A DNA stretch of 64,000 bases from Epibacterium sp. Ofav1-8. GTDB taxonomy: Bacteria > Pseudomonadota > Alphaproteobacteria > Rhodobacterales > Rhodobacteraceae. This document shows, in pieces, positions 17,929 through 27,551 of this stretch; the first letter of the stretch is position 1, and each line of letters opens with the position of its first letter. Below the pieces are notes generated by a model, which saw nothing but the letters and a program-made list of their open reading frames with translations, did no database searches and was not told the origin of the DNA. Position numbers and translations under genes: made by a program. The stretch lies in the NCBI RefSeq assembly GCF_022348185.1, contig NZ_JAKRFD010000002.1:62001-126000 (forward strand). The letters are read 5' to 3'.

Positions 17929-18306
17929 CTAGGCTTCGGGCGTGTCGGCCGAACGATGTTCAGGTTTGTTATGCGTCGCCCAGAGTTCGCAGTCGCCGGG
18001 GACGGGCAGGTCTTTGGGCTTTGTCTGCTGGTTGATGAACACCTTGGCAAGGAAATTTGCCGTGACCGGAGCGGAGACCAGCAGGAACAGGGTGATCAGC
18101 AGCTCATGAGCAGAGAGGCGGCCCTCGTAGACCACCGCATGCAGCATGGAGCCCAAAAGCACGCCACCGACGCCGAGCGTCGTCGCCTTGGTGGGCGCAT
18201 GCATGCGCGACATCGGGTCGTTGAGCTTGAGCAGGCCAAAGGAGCCGACAAAGCCAAAAAAGCCACCCAATACGATGAACCCGGTGATGAGAAGGTCGAG
18301 AATCAT
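17929..18306 (-). CDS. mnhG: Na+/H+ antiporter subunit G
   Basis: A 125-aa membrane protein with three hydrophobic helices. The conserved segment FFGFVGSFGLLKLNDPMSRMHAPTKA is the MnhG/PhaG signature. Last gene of the mnh operon, 10 bp after mnhF. The long hydrophilic C-terminus (PGDCELWATHNKPEHR) is extra. Start 18306 (MILDLL) fits the family. Confidence 0.93.
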   Translation of the reverse strand: MILDLLITGFIVLGGFFGFVGSFGLLKLNDPMSRMHAPTKATTLGVGGVLLGSMLHAVVYEGRLSAHELLITLFLLVSAPVTANFLAKVFINQQTKPKDLPVPGDCELWATHNKPEHRSADTPEA

Positions 18307-18316
18307 GTCTGTCTCC

Positions 18317-18586
18317 TCACTCGATGATGTTGCCGCGCAGCAGGAAGCGCGCATAGGCCACGGTGGAGATGAAGCCGAGCATGGCCATGATCAGCGAGGC
18401 CTCAAAGAAGATTTCCGAGCTCAGGAACACCCCGAACAACACCACCAGGGCGATGGAGTTGATGAACAGGGTATCAAGCGCAAGGATGCGGTCGGTGACC
18501 TCCGTACCGGTCACCACTTTCCACAGGTTCATCAGCATCGCCAGGGCGAAACAGCCGAAGGCGAAGATATAGGCGTATTCGATCAT
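18317..18586 (-). CDS. mnhF: Na+/H+ antiporter subunit F
   Basis: An 89-aa membrane protein with three helices and the conserved TDRILALDTLFINSIAL segment of MnhF/PhaF. The start overlaps the mnhE stop by 4 nt. It is part of the multi-subunit antiporter complex in the inner membrane. Confidence 0.93.
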   Translation of the reverse strand: MIEYAYIFAFGCFALAMLMNLWKVVTGTEVTDRILALDTLFINSIALVVLFGVFLSSEIFFEASLIMAMLGFISTVAYARFLLRGNIIE

Positions 18587-19080
18587 TCGAAAATCTCCTT
18601 CAGGCGGCGTTCATAGCGGGTCTTGATCTCATCGCGGACAGAGGCGGTGTCGGGCGCGTGCAGGCAGTGAACCAGCAGGTGACGCCCATCAGCCGAGATA
18701 TCCGCAGTCAGGGTCCCCGGTGTCATGGTGATGGTTCCGCCAAGCATCGCGATGGCCTCGGGCGTGCGGATGTCCAGCGGGATTTCGACCCATGTGGGCT
18801 GACGTTTGCTGTTGGGCATGAACAGGATGATCCGCGCCACGGTGATATTGGCGATCACGATATCCCAGAACACCAACAGCACATAGGTCGCCAGCCGCAG
18901 CGGGCTTTTGAGCTTGGGGCGATTGGGCCAATAGGGCTGGGTCACCACAGGGATCAACAGGCCGAGGAAAAAGCCGAACACCAGCGAGTTGAGCGAGAAA
19001 CGATTGACCAGCAGCAGCCAGATCACCGTCAGCATCAGCGTCAGCAACGGGTGCGGCAGAAGGCGGTTCAGGAGCTTCAT
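18583..19080 (-). CDS. mnhE: Na+/H+ antiporter subunit E
   Basis: A 165-aa protein with two or three N-terminal helices and a cytoplasmic domain; the VARIILFMP and PGTLTADIS motifs mark MnhE/PhaE. ATG 19080 overlaps the mnhD stop (TGATG), so translation is coupled. Confidence 0.93.
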   Translation of the reverse strand: MKLLNRLLPHPLLTLMLTVIWLLLVNRFSLNSLVFGFFLGLLIPVVTQPYWPNRPKLKSPLRLATYVLLVFWDIVIANITVARIILFMPNSKRQPTWVEIPLDIRTPEAIAMLGGTITMTPGTLTADISADGRHLLVHCLHAPDTASVRDEIKTRYERRLKEIFE

Positions 19081-20723
19081 CAATGGCCCTCCTCTTGGAT
19101 CTGCGCCGCATCGTCGTGGCTGTCGTCGCTGCCATACCCATCGGCCTTGGCCGGGTCGACAACGGGACGGTCACGGTTGGCCAGAACCGTCTCGATATAA
19201 GCCTCGGGCGCAAAGAGATCCTGCGCGGTGGCGGTGGTGTAGCGGGTCATCGGACCGGCAAAGACGGTGAGCGCCACCAATCCCGCAAGCAGACCGAATG
19301 TGGCGACAAAGGGCAGCGCGGGCGCGCGCGGTGCGGCGGGTGCGTCGTCCTGATCGACCTGTTCCAGTTCGATTTCCGGTTCTGCGATGGTGTCGTCATG
19401 CTGCAACCCGTGGCTCTTCCAGAAGATCAGCGTGCCGGCGCGTGCAAACCCCATGATGGTGATCAGTGAGCTGACCAGGATCACGGCCCAGACCCAGATC
19501 ACAAGCGTATCCCCGCGCGCGGCGTCGAGGATCAGCAGTTTTCCCAGAAAACCGGACAGGGGCGGCATGCCTGCGGTGGCGATCGCGGCAACAAAGAACA
19601 GCACCGATATGAGACCGCTTTGCGCCATCACCGGTTGCGGCGTGATCTCGCCGCCCTGGCGTTGCCGCACCATGTCGGCGACCAGGAACAGCGCTGCTGC
19701 GGCGAGGGTCGAATGCACGGCGTAATAGAGCGCCGCGGCAGCGGCCTCCGGCGTGAACAGGGCGATAGCGGTCAAAAGCGTGCCAACGGAGGTGATCGCA
19801 CCAAAGGACATCAGGCGACCGATCTCCTTGGCCCCCAGAACCCCGATCGCGCCAATGGCCACGGTCAGGAGTGCTGCTGGCAGCAACCAGTCGCCCACCA
19901 GCCCCTCGACCACCGCCACATCGGGGCCGAAGATCAGCGTGTAAACACGCAGGATCGCATAGGCGCCGACCTTGGTCATGATCGCAAACAGCGCCGCTAC
20001 CGGCGCAGGCGCGTTGGCGTAAGAGGCCGGTAGCCAGAAGTGCAGCGGCAGCAACGAGGCCTTGATCGCAAAGACCAGGAGCAGCATCGCCGCACCCACG
20101 CGGATCAGGGCGCTGTCTTCTGCCGGCAGCTCTGCCACGCGGACGGCAAGATCGGCCATGTTCAGCGTGCCGGTCACCGCATAGATGGTGCCAAGCGCAA
20201 ACAGGAACAGGGTGGAGCCCAGAAGGTTGAAGACCACATATTGCACGCCCGCCTGAAAGCGCCGGGCGCCGCCGCCGTGGATCATCAGACCGTAGGAGGC
20301 GATCAGCAGCACCTCGAAGAACACAAACAGGTTGAAGGCGTCACCGGTCAGGAAAGCGCCGATGATGCCCATCAGCTGGAACTGGTAGAGCGCGTGGAAG
20401 TTGGCCCCGCGTTCGTCCCATTTGCTGCCGATGGCATAGAGGTTGACGGCCAGCGCCAGCAGCGTGGTCAACAGCACCATCATCGCCGACAGCCGATCCA
20501 GCACCAGCACGATGCCGAAGGGCGCTTGCCAGTCCCCCAGTTCATAGACCTGCACCGTGCCGTCGGCGGCCTGAACCGCCAGGGTCAGCGCGATGGCAAC
20601 CAGAAGCACATTCGACGCCAGCGAGAATATGCGCTGCAAATCGATGTGATAGCGCAGCGTCATGATGATGAAGGGCGCCACCAGCGCGGGCAGCACGATG
20701 GGCGCAATCAGAAGGTGGTTCAT
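19080..20723 (-). CDS. mnhD: Na+/H+ antiporter subunit D (complex I ND2/ND4/ND5-like)
   Basis: A 547-aa protein with about 14 helices. A proton-conducting core contains KASLLPLHFWLPASYANAP, the Lys-containing helix shared with NuoL/M/N. The hydrophilic C-terminal tail (about 440-547) is acidic and carries a Pro/Ala-rich linker followed by one more helix. It overlaps mnhC by 4 nt and mnhE by 1 nt. Confidence 0.94.
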   Translation of the reverse strand: MNHLLIAPIVLPALVAPFIIMTLRYHIDLQRIFSLASNVLLVAIALTLAVQAADGTVQVYELGDWQAPFGIVLVLDRLSAMMVLLTTLLALAVNLYAIGSKWDERGANFHALYQFQLMGIIGAFLTGDAFNLFVFFEVLLIASYGLMIHGGGARRFQAGVQYVVFNLLGSTLFLFALGTIYAVTGTLNMADLAVRVAELPAEDSALIRVGAAMLLLVFAIKASLLPLHFWLPASYANAPAPVAALFAIMTKVGAYAILRVYTLIFGPDVAVVEGLVGDWLLPAALLTVAIGAIGVLGAKEIGRLMSFGAITSVGTLLTAIALFTPEAAAAALYYAVHSTLAAAALFLVADMVRQRQGGEITPQPVMAQSGLISVLFFVAAIATAGMPPLSGFLGKLLILDAARGDTLVIWVWAVILVSSLITIMGFARAGTLIFWKSHGLQHDDTIAEPEIELEQVDQDDAPAAPRAPALPFVATFGLLAGLVALTVFAGPMTRYTTATAQDLFAPEAYIETVLANRDRPVVDPAKADGYGSDDSHDDAAQIQEEGH

Positions 20724-21073
20724 GCGTCCTCTCCCTGCGCGGGCGCAGTGTCGTCCATGTTGATATTGTCATTGCGGGCGCTGAGGAACGCCCCGAGCGC
20801 CACCATCACCACCACGGCAGTCATGCCGAAGGAGATCACGATCGCCGTCAGCACCAGCGCCTGTGGCAGCGGGTCGGAATAGGCGATGTCTTCATATTTG
20901 TTGAGGATCGGCGGCGCGTTTGTCACCAGTCGCCCGGAGGCGAACAGGAAGACGTTCACGGCATAGGACAGCAACGACGTGCCCAGGATCACCGGAAACG
21001 TCCGGCGGCGCAGGACCAGATAGATCCCCGCAGCGGTCAATAGGCCGACGGCAGAAGCCAGAAGGAGTTCCAT
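20720..21073 (-). CDS. mnhC: Na+/H+ antiporter subunit C (NuoK-like)
   Basis: A 117-aa protein with three helices and the TSLLSYAVNVFLFASGRL and DPLPQALVLTAIVISFG segments shared by MnhC and NuoK. It begins 2 bp after the mnhAB stop and overlaps mnhD by 4 nt. Confidence 0.94.
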   Translation of the reverse strand: MELLLASAVGLLTAAGIYLVLRRRTFPVILGTSLLSYAVNVFLFASGRLVTNAPPILNKYEDIAYSDPLPQALVLTAIVISFGMTAVVVMVALGAFLSARNDNINMDDTAPAQGEDA

Positions 21074-21075
21074 GC

Positions 21076-23937
21076 TCAGACCTCTTTGGTGTCATGCGCC
21101 GCGTCATCGCGGGCGGGGTTGATGTCCATGGCGTGCTCGGTCGAGGTGCCCGGTTGCCAGGCAAAGCGGCTGAGGCTCTCCAACGCCAGCATCACCGCGC
21201 CGACAACCGCGAGGAACACGCCGAGATCGAACAGCGCGGCGGTGGCCAGTTCGAACTCCTCCAGCGGCGGCAGGTGCACATAGCCGAAGGCAGAGGTCAG
21301 GAACGGTTGGCCATTGAACCAGGCACCAAGCCCGGTGGCCGCGGCGATCAGCACGCCAGAGCCGATGATGCCGTGATAGGGCATGCGCTGGCGCTCTGTC
21401 GCCCAGCCGAACCCGGAGGCCATATACTGCATGATCACCGCGATCGCCGCGATCAGACCGGCGATAAAGCCGCCGCCGGGCAGGTTGTGACCGCGGAAGA
21501 AGATATAGGCCGCAACCATAAGGGCCACCGGCATCATCATCCGCGTCACCACCACCATCATGCCGGGATGGCTGTCGCCGGCCTGTTCGATGTCGGGCTT
21601 GCGGTTGAGCAGATAGGCGCGCACGCGCGTCGACAGCACCGCTTCGGTCAGGGCAAAGATCACCAGCGCCGCGATCCCCAGAACGATGATCTCGCCAAAG
21701 GTGTCAAAGCCTCGGAAATCCACCAGGATCACGTTCACCATATTGGTGCCGCCGCCGCCCTTGTAGGAGTTCTCGATGTGAAAGCCCGAGATCGACGGGA
21801 AGGCAAAGTCGCGCATCAACAGCGCATAGATCAGCCCCCCGACGCCAACACCGCCGACGATGGCGATGGCGCCGTCGCGCAGGCGGGACAGGGCGGGCGT
21901 TTCCACCGGAGTTTCCTTGGGCAGGAAGTTGAGCGCCAGCAGCATCAGGATGATTGTCACCACCTCGACCGAGATCTGGGTCAGCGCCAGATCCGGTGCG
22001 GAGAGGTAGTTGAACGACAGCGACACCACCAGACCGACGATGCCGATCAGGATCAGCGCCACAAAGCGCTGGCGGTGGAAGATCACGATGCAGCAGGTGG
22101 CCACGATCAGACACAGCCAACCGACTACCGGCAGCACGCCGAACTCTTGCGCTTCTCGCGTGGGCAGGCCAAGCGTCCCGGTGCCATAGGCAAAGATGCA
22201 GATGGCGACGGTGAAGCTCACCATGATCGCCGCATAGCGGGTGAGCGATCCATCATGCAGCCTTGCTGTCACACCCTGCGTCAGAGCGGTCAGGCGGAGC
22301 ACGATGGCGTCAAAGATCACCTTGGCCTCGGGGCGGGGCAAGGCGTTCCAAGCCCGCTCCAGCGGGCGATGCAGGGCCAGCAGGACCAGACCACCGACCA
22401 CCGCGGTGATCGACATGTAGAGCGCGGGCGTAAACCCGTGCCAGAGCTTCAGCGAATAATAGGGCAGTTTCTCGCCCCCAATCACCGCGCTTGCGGAGGC
22501 CGCAACAAGCGGGCCCACCAGCTTGGCCGAGAACAGACCGATCAGCACCACCAGTACCACCAGCAGTGCAGGCGAGGCCCACATGCCAAAGCCGGGGTCA
22601 TGCGGCTTGGCCGGATAATCCTCGCGCTTGGGGCCGAGGAAGACATGCGCAATATAGCGGAAGGAATAGGCCGCCGAGAACATCGCCGCAAAGGTCGCAA
22701 GCCCGGCCACCATGTAGGCGGAGTTGAGCCATGTGGTCTTCTCTGCCGCATCCAGCATCATTTCCTTGGACAGGAAACCATTCAACGGCGGGATACCGGC
22801 CATCGACAGCGAGGCGACAGCGGCGATCACAAAGGTTACCGGCATCAGGTGACGCAGGCCACCCAGACGTTTGATGTCGCGGGTATGGGCCTCGTGGTCG
22901 ACAATCCCTGCCGACATGAACAGCGCCGCCTTGAACGTGGCGTGGTTGATGATGTGAAACACCGCCGCGACGGCTGCATATTTGGTGCCAAAGCCCAGGA
23001 GCATGGTGATCAGCCCCAGATGCGACACGGTGGAGAACGCCAGCAGCGCTTTGAGGTCGTCCTTGAACAGCGCGATCACCGCGCCGATCACCATGGTCAC
23101 GAGACCCGTGGTCGCGACGATATAAAACCATTCCGGCGTGCCAGCGAGCACCGGCCACAGTCGCGCCATCAGGAACAGGCCCGCCTTTACCATGGTTGCG
23201 GAGTGCAGATAGGCCGAAACCGGCGTCGGCGCCGCCATCGCATGCGGCAGCCAGAAGTGGAACGGGAACTGTGCGGATTTGGTGAAGGCCCCGATCAGGA
23301 TCAGGATCAGCGCCGGCAGATAAAGGTCGGAGGACTGGATCGCCTCCTTGTTTTGCAGGATGGTGCTGATGTCATAGGAGCCTGCGATCTGGCCGAGGAT
23401 CAGCATGCCACCGATCATGGCAAGCCCGCCCATGCCGGTCACCGTCAGCGCCATGCGCGCGCCCTGGCGGCCTTCGGGCAGGTGCTTCCAGTACCCGATC
23501 AGCAGGAAGGACGACAGCGATGTCAGCTCCCAGAACACCAGCAGCAGCAGGATGTTGTCGGACAGCACGATACCGACCATCGCGCCCTGAAACAGCAGCA
23601 GATAGGTATAGAACTGCCCCATCGGGTCCTGCCGCGACAGGTAGAACCGCGCATAGAGGATGATCAGCAGCCCGATCCCGAGGATCAGCGTGGCGAACAG
23701 GAACCCCAGCCCGTCCAGAAAGAAATTGGCCGACAATCCCAGCGCGGGAAGCCAGTCGATACCGACCTGCACAACCTCGCCGCGCAGAATGGCGGGGGCG
23801 TGTAGCATCAGTCCAATGAAGGCAAGCCCCGTGGCCAGTCCGGCAGAGGCGGCCGAGGCATTGCGACCGGCGCGGATCAACAGTGCGGGAAACAGCGCGC
23901 CAAGAAATGGCAAGGCCGCTATCAAGAAAAGAGACAC
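21076..23937 (-). CDS. mnhA: fused Na+/H+ antiporter subunits A and B
   Basis: A 953-aa protein. The N-terminal part is the NuoL-like MnhA core (KSAQFPFHFWLPHAM and MVKAGLFL segments). The C-terminal part is the MnhB domain (LPGGGFIAGLIAAIAVIMQYMA). The A-B fusion marks the group-2 (Pha) Mrp antiporters of alphaproteobacteria. The start codon is GTG at 23937, behind a GGAGAG Shine-Dalgarno. First gene of the operon, which exchanges Na+ or K+ for H+ in salt and pH homeostasis. Confidence 0.94.
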   Translation of the reverse strand: MSLFLIAALPFLGALFPALLIRAGRNASAASAGLATGLAFIGLMLHAPAILRGEVVQVGIDWLPALGLSANFFLDGLGFLFATLILGIGLLIILYARFYLSRQDPMGQFYTYLLLFQGAMVGIVLSDNILLLLVFWELTSLSSFLLIGYWKHLPEGRQGARMALTVTGMGGLAMIGGMLILGQIAGSYDISTILQNKEAIQSSDLYLPALILILIGAFTKSAQFPFHFWLPHAMAAPTPVSAYLHSATMVKAGLFLMARLWPVLAGTPEWFYIVATTGLVTMVIGAVIALFKDDLKALLAFSTVSHLGLITMLLGFGTKYAAVAAVFHIINHATFKAALFMSAGIVDHEAHTRDIKRLGGLRHLMPVTFVIAAVASLSMAGIPPLNGFLSKEMMLDAAEKTTWLNSAYMVAGLATFAAMFSAAYSFRYIAHVFLGPKREDYPAKPHDPGFGMWASPALLVVLVVLIGLFSAKLVGPLVAASASAVIGGEKLPYYSLKLWHGFTPALYMSITAVVGGLVLLALHRPLERAWNALPRPEAKVIFDAIVLRLTALTQGVTARLHDGSLTRYAAIMVSFTVAICIFAYGTGTLGLPTREAQEFGVLPVVGWLCLIVATCCIVIFHRQRFVALILIGIVGLVVSLSFNYLSAPDLALTQISVEVVTIILMLLALNFLPKETPVETPALSRLRDGAIAIVGGVGVGGLIYALLMRDFAFPSISGFHIENSYKGGGGTNMVNVILVDFRGFDTFGEIIVLGIAALVIFALTEAVLSTRVRAYLLNRKPDIEQAGDSHPGMMVVVTRMMMPVALMVAAYIFFRGHNLPGGGFIAGLIAAIAVIMQYMASGFGWATERQRMPYHGIIGSGVLIAAATGLGAWFNGQPFLTSAFGYVHLPPLEEFELATAALFDLGVFLAVVGAVMLALESLSRFAWQPGTSTEHAMDINPARDDAAHDTKEV

Positions 23938-24242
23938 GTCATACTCTCCAGGTCGGGCATATTGTTTTTATGTCGGGCAACAGGCTCCAAGCTGTAGGCT
24001 GAGTAAGGAATTTTCCAGTGCTGATCCAGAAAATCCGCACGGAATCTGGCCTGTTTCGCATCGGAAACGCCAAAATGTGACACTGGGCCGCATGTTTTGG
24101 GCCGCAACCTGCGATTGCCGCGATGCGGCATGGCGATGACGGGAACTTGATGGCGCGGTGAGGAGGACAGCCGCGCAGGGACGGGCGACCTGTGCTAGGA
24201 CCTCGGGGCAGGGACCATGGGGCCGTCACGCAGGAGGTGCAG
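23938..24242. other. 305-bp divergent gap upstream of mnhA and the rhodanese gene
   Basis: Promoters for both directions must lie here. I see no clear -35/-10 pair, repeat or small gene that I can support. Confidence 0.4.
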
Positions 24243-24719
24243 ATGGAAATGCCAGAACCCAGGACGGCGATGTCGCGCCGTCGTCTCCTGTGCGCGGGGG
24301 GCGTGATCGGCGTCGCGACCGCTGCCGGTTGGTGGCGGCTCGCGCGCTATCGCCCGTCGCATGAGGGCGGCATGCTCGGCGTTCAGGCGGCGCATGCGCA
24401 GGCCCGGGCAGGAGAGATCCTGCTGGTGGATATTCGCACCCCGGGCGAATGGCGCCGGACCGGCGTGCCGGAGGGGGCGGTGCCACTGGACATGCGCCGT
24501 GACGATTTCATCGACAGGCTCGACGCCTTCGTGGCTCAGGACCCGAACCGCCCGGTGGCGCTGATCTGTGCAGGGGGCGTGCGCTCGGCCCGTCTCAGCC
24601 GCCAACTCCTTGCGGCAGGCTACCAGCAGGTGATCGACGTGCCGGAGGGGCTTCACGGGTCCTCGGCCGGACCCGGCTGGCTGGCGTCCGACCTTCCGGT
24701 GCGCCCATGGAACGGCTGA
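24243..24719 (+). CDS. membrane-anchored rhodanese-like protein
   Basis: A 158-aa protein. The N-terminus has MSRRRLLCAGGVIGVATAAG, a hydrophobic signal-anchor with consecutive arginines (possibly Tat). A rhodanese domain follows: LLVDIRTPGEWRRTGVPEGA and active-site loop ICAGGVRSARL with the catalytic Cys. Start 24243 has AGGAGG 6 bp upstream. It overlaps the esterase gene by 13 nt. Likely periplasmic sulfur transfer or a redox role; the acceptor is unknown. Confidence 0.85.
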   Translation: MEMPEPRTAMSRRRLLCAGGVIGVATAAGWWRLARYRPSHEGGMLGVQAAHAQARAGEILLVDIRTPGEWRRTGVPEGAVPLDMRRDDFIDRLDAFVAQDPNRPVALICAGGVRSARLSRQLLAAGYQQVIDVPEGLHGSSAGPGWLASDLPVRPWNG

Positions 24720-25564
24720 TCCCGCTGTGTGTCGCTATGGCGCTGACCGCAGCCGGCAGCGCCCGGGCAGGGTGTGGACCGGTCGAGCCGCAGTGTGAGA
24801 TTCCGGGCGGCAGCTACGAGATCGCCTTGCCACCGGCGGCAACAGAAACCGCGGGCGATCCGTCACCGATCCCGGCGGTCCTGTTCCTGCACGGTCACGG
24901 CGGATCGGCCAAAGGGGTTCTGCGCATGCGCGGCATGGTGGAGGCGGTCACCGCCCGCGGCTATGCGGTGATTGCACCAAATGGTGCGCGCCGTCCCAAC
25001 GGGCCGCGCAGCTGGTCTTTCCTGCCGGAATTTCAGGGTCGCGATGATTTCGCGTTCCTGCCCGAAGTGGTGTCGGATGCGGCGGCGCGCTTTGACATCG
25101 ATCCGCAGAACACTGTTCTTGCTGGGTTTTCTTCGGGAGCCTTCATGGTGAACTACCTCGCCTGTGACCAGCCCGAAACCTTTGCGGCCTATCTGCCCGT
25201 GTCCGGCGGGTTCTGGCGTCCGCAGCCCGAGAGCTGCACCGGACCGGCGCGGATCTACCACAGCCACGGCTGGCGCGACGGGGTGGTGCCTCTGGAAGGG
25301 CGGATTCTCGGCGGCGGGCGGTTCACGCAGGGGGACATCTGGGCGGGGCTGGAATTGTGGCGCGACACGATGGGCTGCGACACCCATGCGCCCGACAGGA
25401 TCTGGCAGGACGGCGAGCTGAGCCTGCGTCGCTGGCAGTGCGGTGCGGACGCAGAGCTGGTGTTCGAGTTGTTTCCCGGAGGGCACATGGTGCCGCCGGG
25501 ATGGGCGGATCGGGTCATCGACTGGATCGAGGCAGGTGCTGGCCCGCAGACAGAGACCGACTGA
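24707..25564 (+). CDS. secreted polyhydroxybutyrate-depolymerase/LpqC-type esterase
   Basis: A 285-aa alpha/beta hydrolase with a signal peptide (about 1-21). Oxyanion segment LFLHGHGGSAKG, nucleophile S142 in GFSSG, Asp in GWRDGV, His in FPGGHMVPPGW. It belongs to the CE1/PHB-depolymerase-like group, which cleaves feruloyl or short ester bonds outside the cytoplasm. Its frame starts inside the rhodanese gene, so the two are coupled. Substrate unknown. Confidence 0.85.
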   Translation: MERLIPLCVAMALTAAGSARAGCGPVEPQCEIPGGSYEIALPPAATETAGDPSPIPAVLFLHGHGGSAKGVLRMRGMVEAVTARGYAVIAPNGARRPNGPRSWSFLPEFQGRDDFAFLPEVVSDAAARFDIDPQNTVLAGFSSGAFMVNYLACDQPETFAAYLPVSGGFWRPQPESCTGPARIYHSHGWRDGVVPLEGRILGGGRFTQGDIWAGLELWRDTMGCDTHAPDRIWQDGELSLRRWQCGADAELVFELFPGGHMVPPGWADRVIDWIEAGAGPQTETD

Positions 25565-25573
25565 TCCCCCTGT

Positions 25574-25605
25574 CAAACGGCCAAACGGCCAAAGGGTCAA
25601 ACGGC
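25574..25605. repeat. four 8-bp tandem units, CAAACGGC type
   Basis: Units at 25574, 25582, 25590 (variant CAAAGGGT) and 25598, just after the esterase stop. Probably replication slippage; no function evident. Confidence 0.7.
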
Positions 25606-25620
25606 GGGCCGGATCTGAGG

Positions 25621-25650
25621 CGCACCATCGCGGGAGGCCGCGATGGTGCG
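25621..25650. terminator. bidirectional hairpin between esterase and opgH
   Basis: A perfect 13-bp stem (CGCACCATCGCGG and its complement) with a GAGG loop, between convergent genes. T residues are sparse on both sides. Confidence 0.6.
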
Positions 25651-25658
25651 GTCTTGAC

Positions 25659-27551
25659 CTATTCGGCTGCGGGCATCGGGGTGTCCGGCCCCTGCAGGTT
25701 CTGGCGCAGCAGACTGCGGTAGTGCCGGGCGGCCTTGTTGATGCGGGGTTCCTTCAGGACCTCGGCGGTGCCCATCCACCCCCGCGGCAGGCGCAGGCTG
25801 GACAGGGCCGACAGCGGCACGGCCAGCACCAGCGACAGCGCGATCGGCGCAAGCCAGAGCGACACCAGCCCCGCCGCGATCCCGGTCCAGAGCGCCACAC
25901 CGCTGACCGTTTCCAGCGCGTGGCATTTGAACAGGGTGGCAAGGCTGTAGTGCCCACCTGCGCGTGCCTGCGGCGACCAGCCCTTTTGCAGCCCGAACAG
26001 CGTGCGCAAGACCGCGATCATCTGCTGCACCATCAGGATCGGTGCATAGAGGATGGCCAGCAGGATTTCGGTCGACATCGACAGCAGGAACCGGCCCGCG
26101 CCGCCATAGTCGCCGATCCGCCGCCCGGTGAGGGGCAGCGCCGCCACGGACAGCACCTTTGGCAACAACAGCATGGCATAGATCAGAATGATCACTGCCA
26201 CATGCCGGGGTTCGCTCATGTCGGGCCAGTTGGGACGCAGCGGGTTCTTCTCGGAGAAATAGGTGATGACCGAGCCACCCTCGTCATGGCCGATCAGCGC
26301 CCAGATCACCAGGAGTGCAAACCACACCGGCGCCATCAGATAGCCGATCGCGCCATGGGCGAGGTGAAAGCGGGACATGGCGTGAAATCCCGTGGCCGAC
26401 AGGATGCGCAGGTGCTGGAGATTGCCCTGGCACCAGCGCCGGTCGCGCTGGATGTGGTCCACCAGCGTCGCGGGCGTTTCTTCGTAGGAACCGCGAATGC
26501 GCGGCAGGAAGCGCACCCGCCAGCCGGCGCGGCGCAACAGGCCCGCCTCGACAAAATCATGGCTCATGATGATCGAGGTGCCGCCCGCAAGCGTGGGCAG
26601 TTCCGGCAGGCCCGCACAGGTGGCAAAGGCGCGGGTGCGGATGATCGCATTGTGCCCCCAGTAGTTGCCCTCATGCCCGGTCCAGCGTGCCAGCCCTTCG
26701 GCCAAGGCGAGACCGTAGACGCCATTGGCAAACTGCTGCATGCGGCCAAAAACGGATTGCGCGCCAATGAGTTGCGGGAAGCTTTGGATGAGGCCTGCGG
26801 CCGGATCCCGCGACAGCGCATCGGTGAGGCGCACGATGGCGCGGCCCGTCATCAGGCTGTCGGCATCCAGCACCAGCATCGCCTCGTAGTCGCCGCCCCA
26901 GCGGGTCACCCAATCGTGGATATTGCCGACCTTGCGGGCGGTGTTCTTCTCGCGGCGGCGATAATAGAGCGTGATGCCATCGGGCAGTTCTGCCCGGAGC
27001 GCCTGCACGCTCTGTTCCTCTTGGGTGGCGATCTCGGGGTCGCGGGTGTCGGAGAGGATGAACATCTCGTATTGATGTGGCCCGCCGATGGCGCGCAGCT
27101 CTTCCAGCATGGAGCGGGCATTGCCCAGCACATACCAGGGGACCTCGTTATAGACCGGCACCAGAAGGGCAACGCGCATCGGCCGTCGCGGTCCCCGTGC
27201 GGGCGTCGGGCGGGTGCGCGCCAGGCTGTAGAGACCCAGGAGCACCGTGGAGACGGTGAAGGTGATCCAGAAGAAATTAAAGGCGATCAGCGTCAGCAGC
27301 ACCCATTCCAGCGGCGTCACGCCATCGGCGGCAAACCAGCCCTGCATGACCCAGGCCAGCGCCACCGTTGCCGCCATGGCGGGAGAGAAGGCGAGGATGC
27401 GCCACAGCGCAACACCGGGGGGGCGATCCGATCCGCCTGCCGCACCGGAGGCCGGCGCGCTGGCGTCGTGGAACCGGCGCCCGAAGTCCTGCGCCGGCAT
27501 CGCCAGCGGAGTCTCGGGAGGCACCAGGGGCGGGGGTAAATCGTCACGCAT
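25659..27551 (-). CDS. opgH: glucan biosynthesis glucosyltransferase H
   Basis: A 630-aa inner-membrane GT2 glycosyltransferase, shorter than the E. coli enzyme. Cytoplasmic catalytic motifs are VLDADSLM (the DxD) and DRRWCQGNLQH (the QxxRW-like product site). Several flanking helices form the export channel. It polymerises the beta-glucan backbone of osmoregulated periplasmic glucans. Its start directly abuts the opgG stop, giving opgC-opgG-opgH order on the minus strand. Confidence 0.93.
   Translation of the reverse strand: MRDDLPPPLVPPETPLAMPAQDFGRRFHDASAPASGAAGGSDRPPGVALWRILAFSPAMAATVALAWVMQGWFAADGVTPLEWVLLTLIAFNFFWITFTVSTVLLGLYSLARTRPTPARGPRRPMRVALLVPVYNEVPWYVLGNARSMLEELRAIGGPHQYEMFILSDTRDPEIATQEEQSVQALRAELPDGITLYYRRREKNTARKVGNIHDWVTRWGGDYEAMLVLDADSLMTGRAIVRLTDALSRDPAAGLIQSFPQLIGAQSVFGRMQQFANGVYGLALAEGLARWTGHEGNYWGHNAIIRTRAFATCAGLPELPTLAGGTSIIMSHDFVEAGLLRRAGWRVRFLPRIRGSYEETPATLVDHIQRDRRWCQGNLQHLRILSATGFHAMSRFHLAHGAIGYLMAPVWFALLVIWALIGHDEGGSVITYFSEKNPLRPNWPDMSEPRHVAVIILIYAMLLLPKVLSVAALPLTGRRIGDYGGAGRFLLSMSTEILLAILYAPILMVQQMIAVLRTLFGLQKGWSPQARAGGHYSLATLFKCHALETVSGVALWTGIAAGLVSLWLAPIALSLVLAVPLSALSSLRLPRGWMGTAEVLKEPRINKAARHYRSLLRQNLQGPDTPMPAAE

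Noticed and set aside
20920-23805. 961-codon open frame on the plus strand opposite mnhA
   Set aside because: It is antisense to a well-supported gene, has low-complexity His/Arg/Gln-rich sequence and no family motif. GC-rich codon bias explains it.
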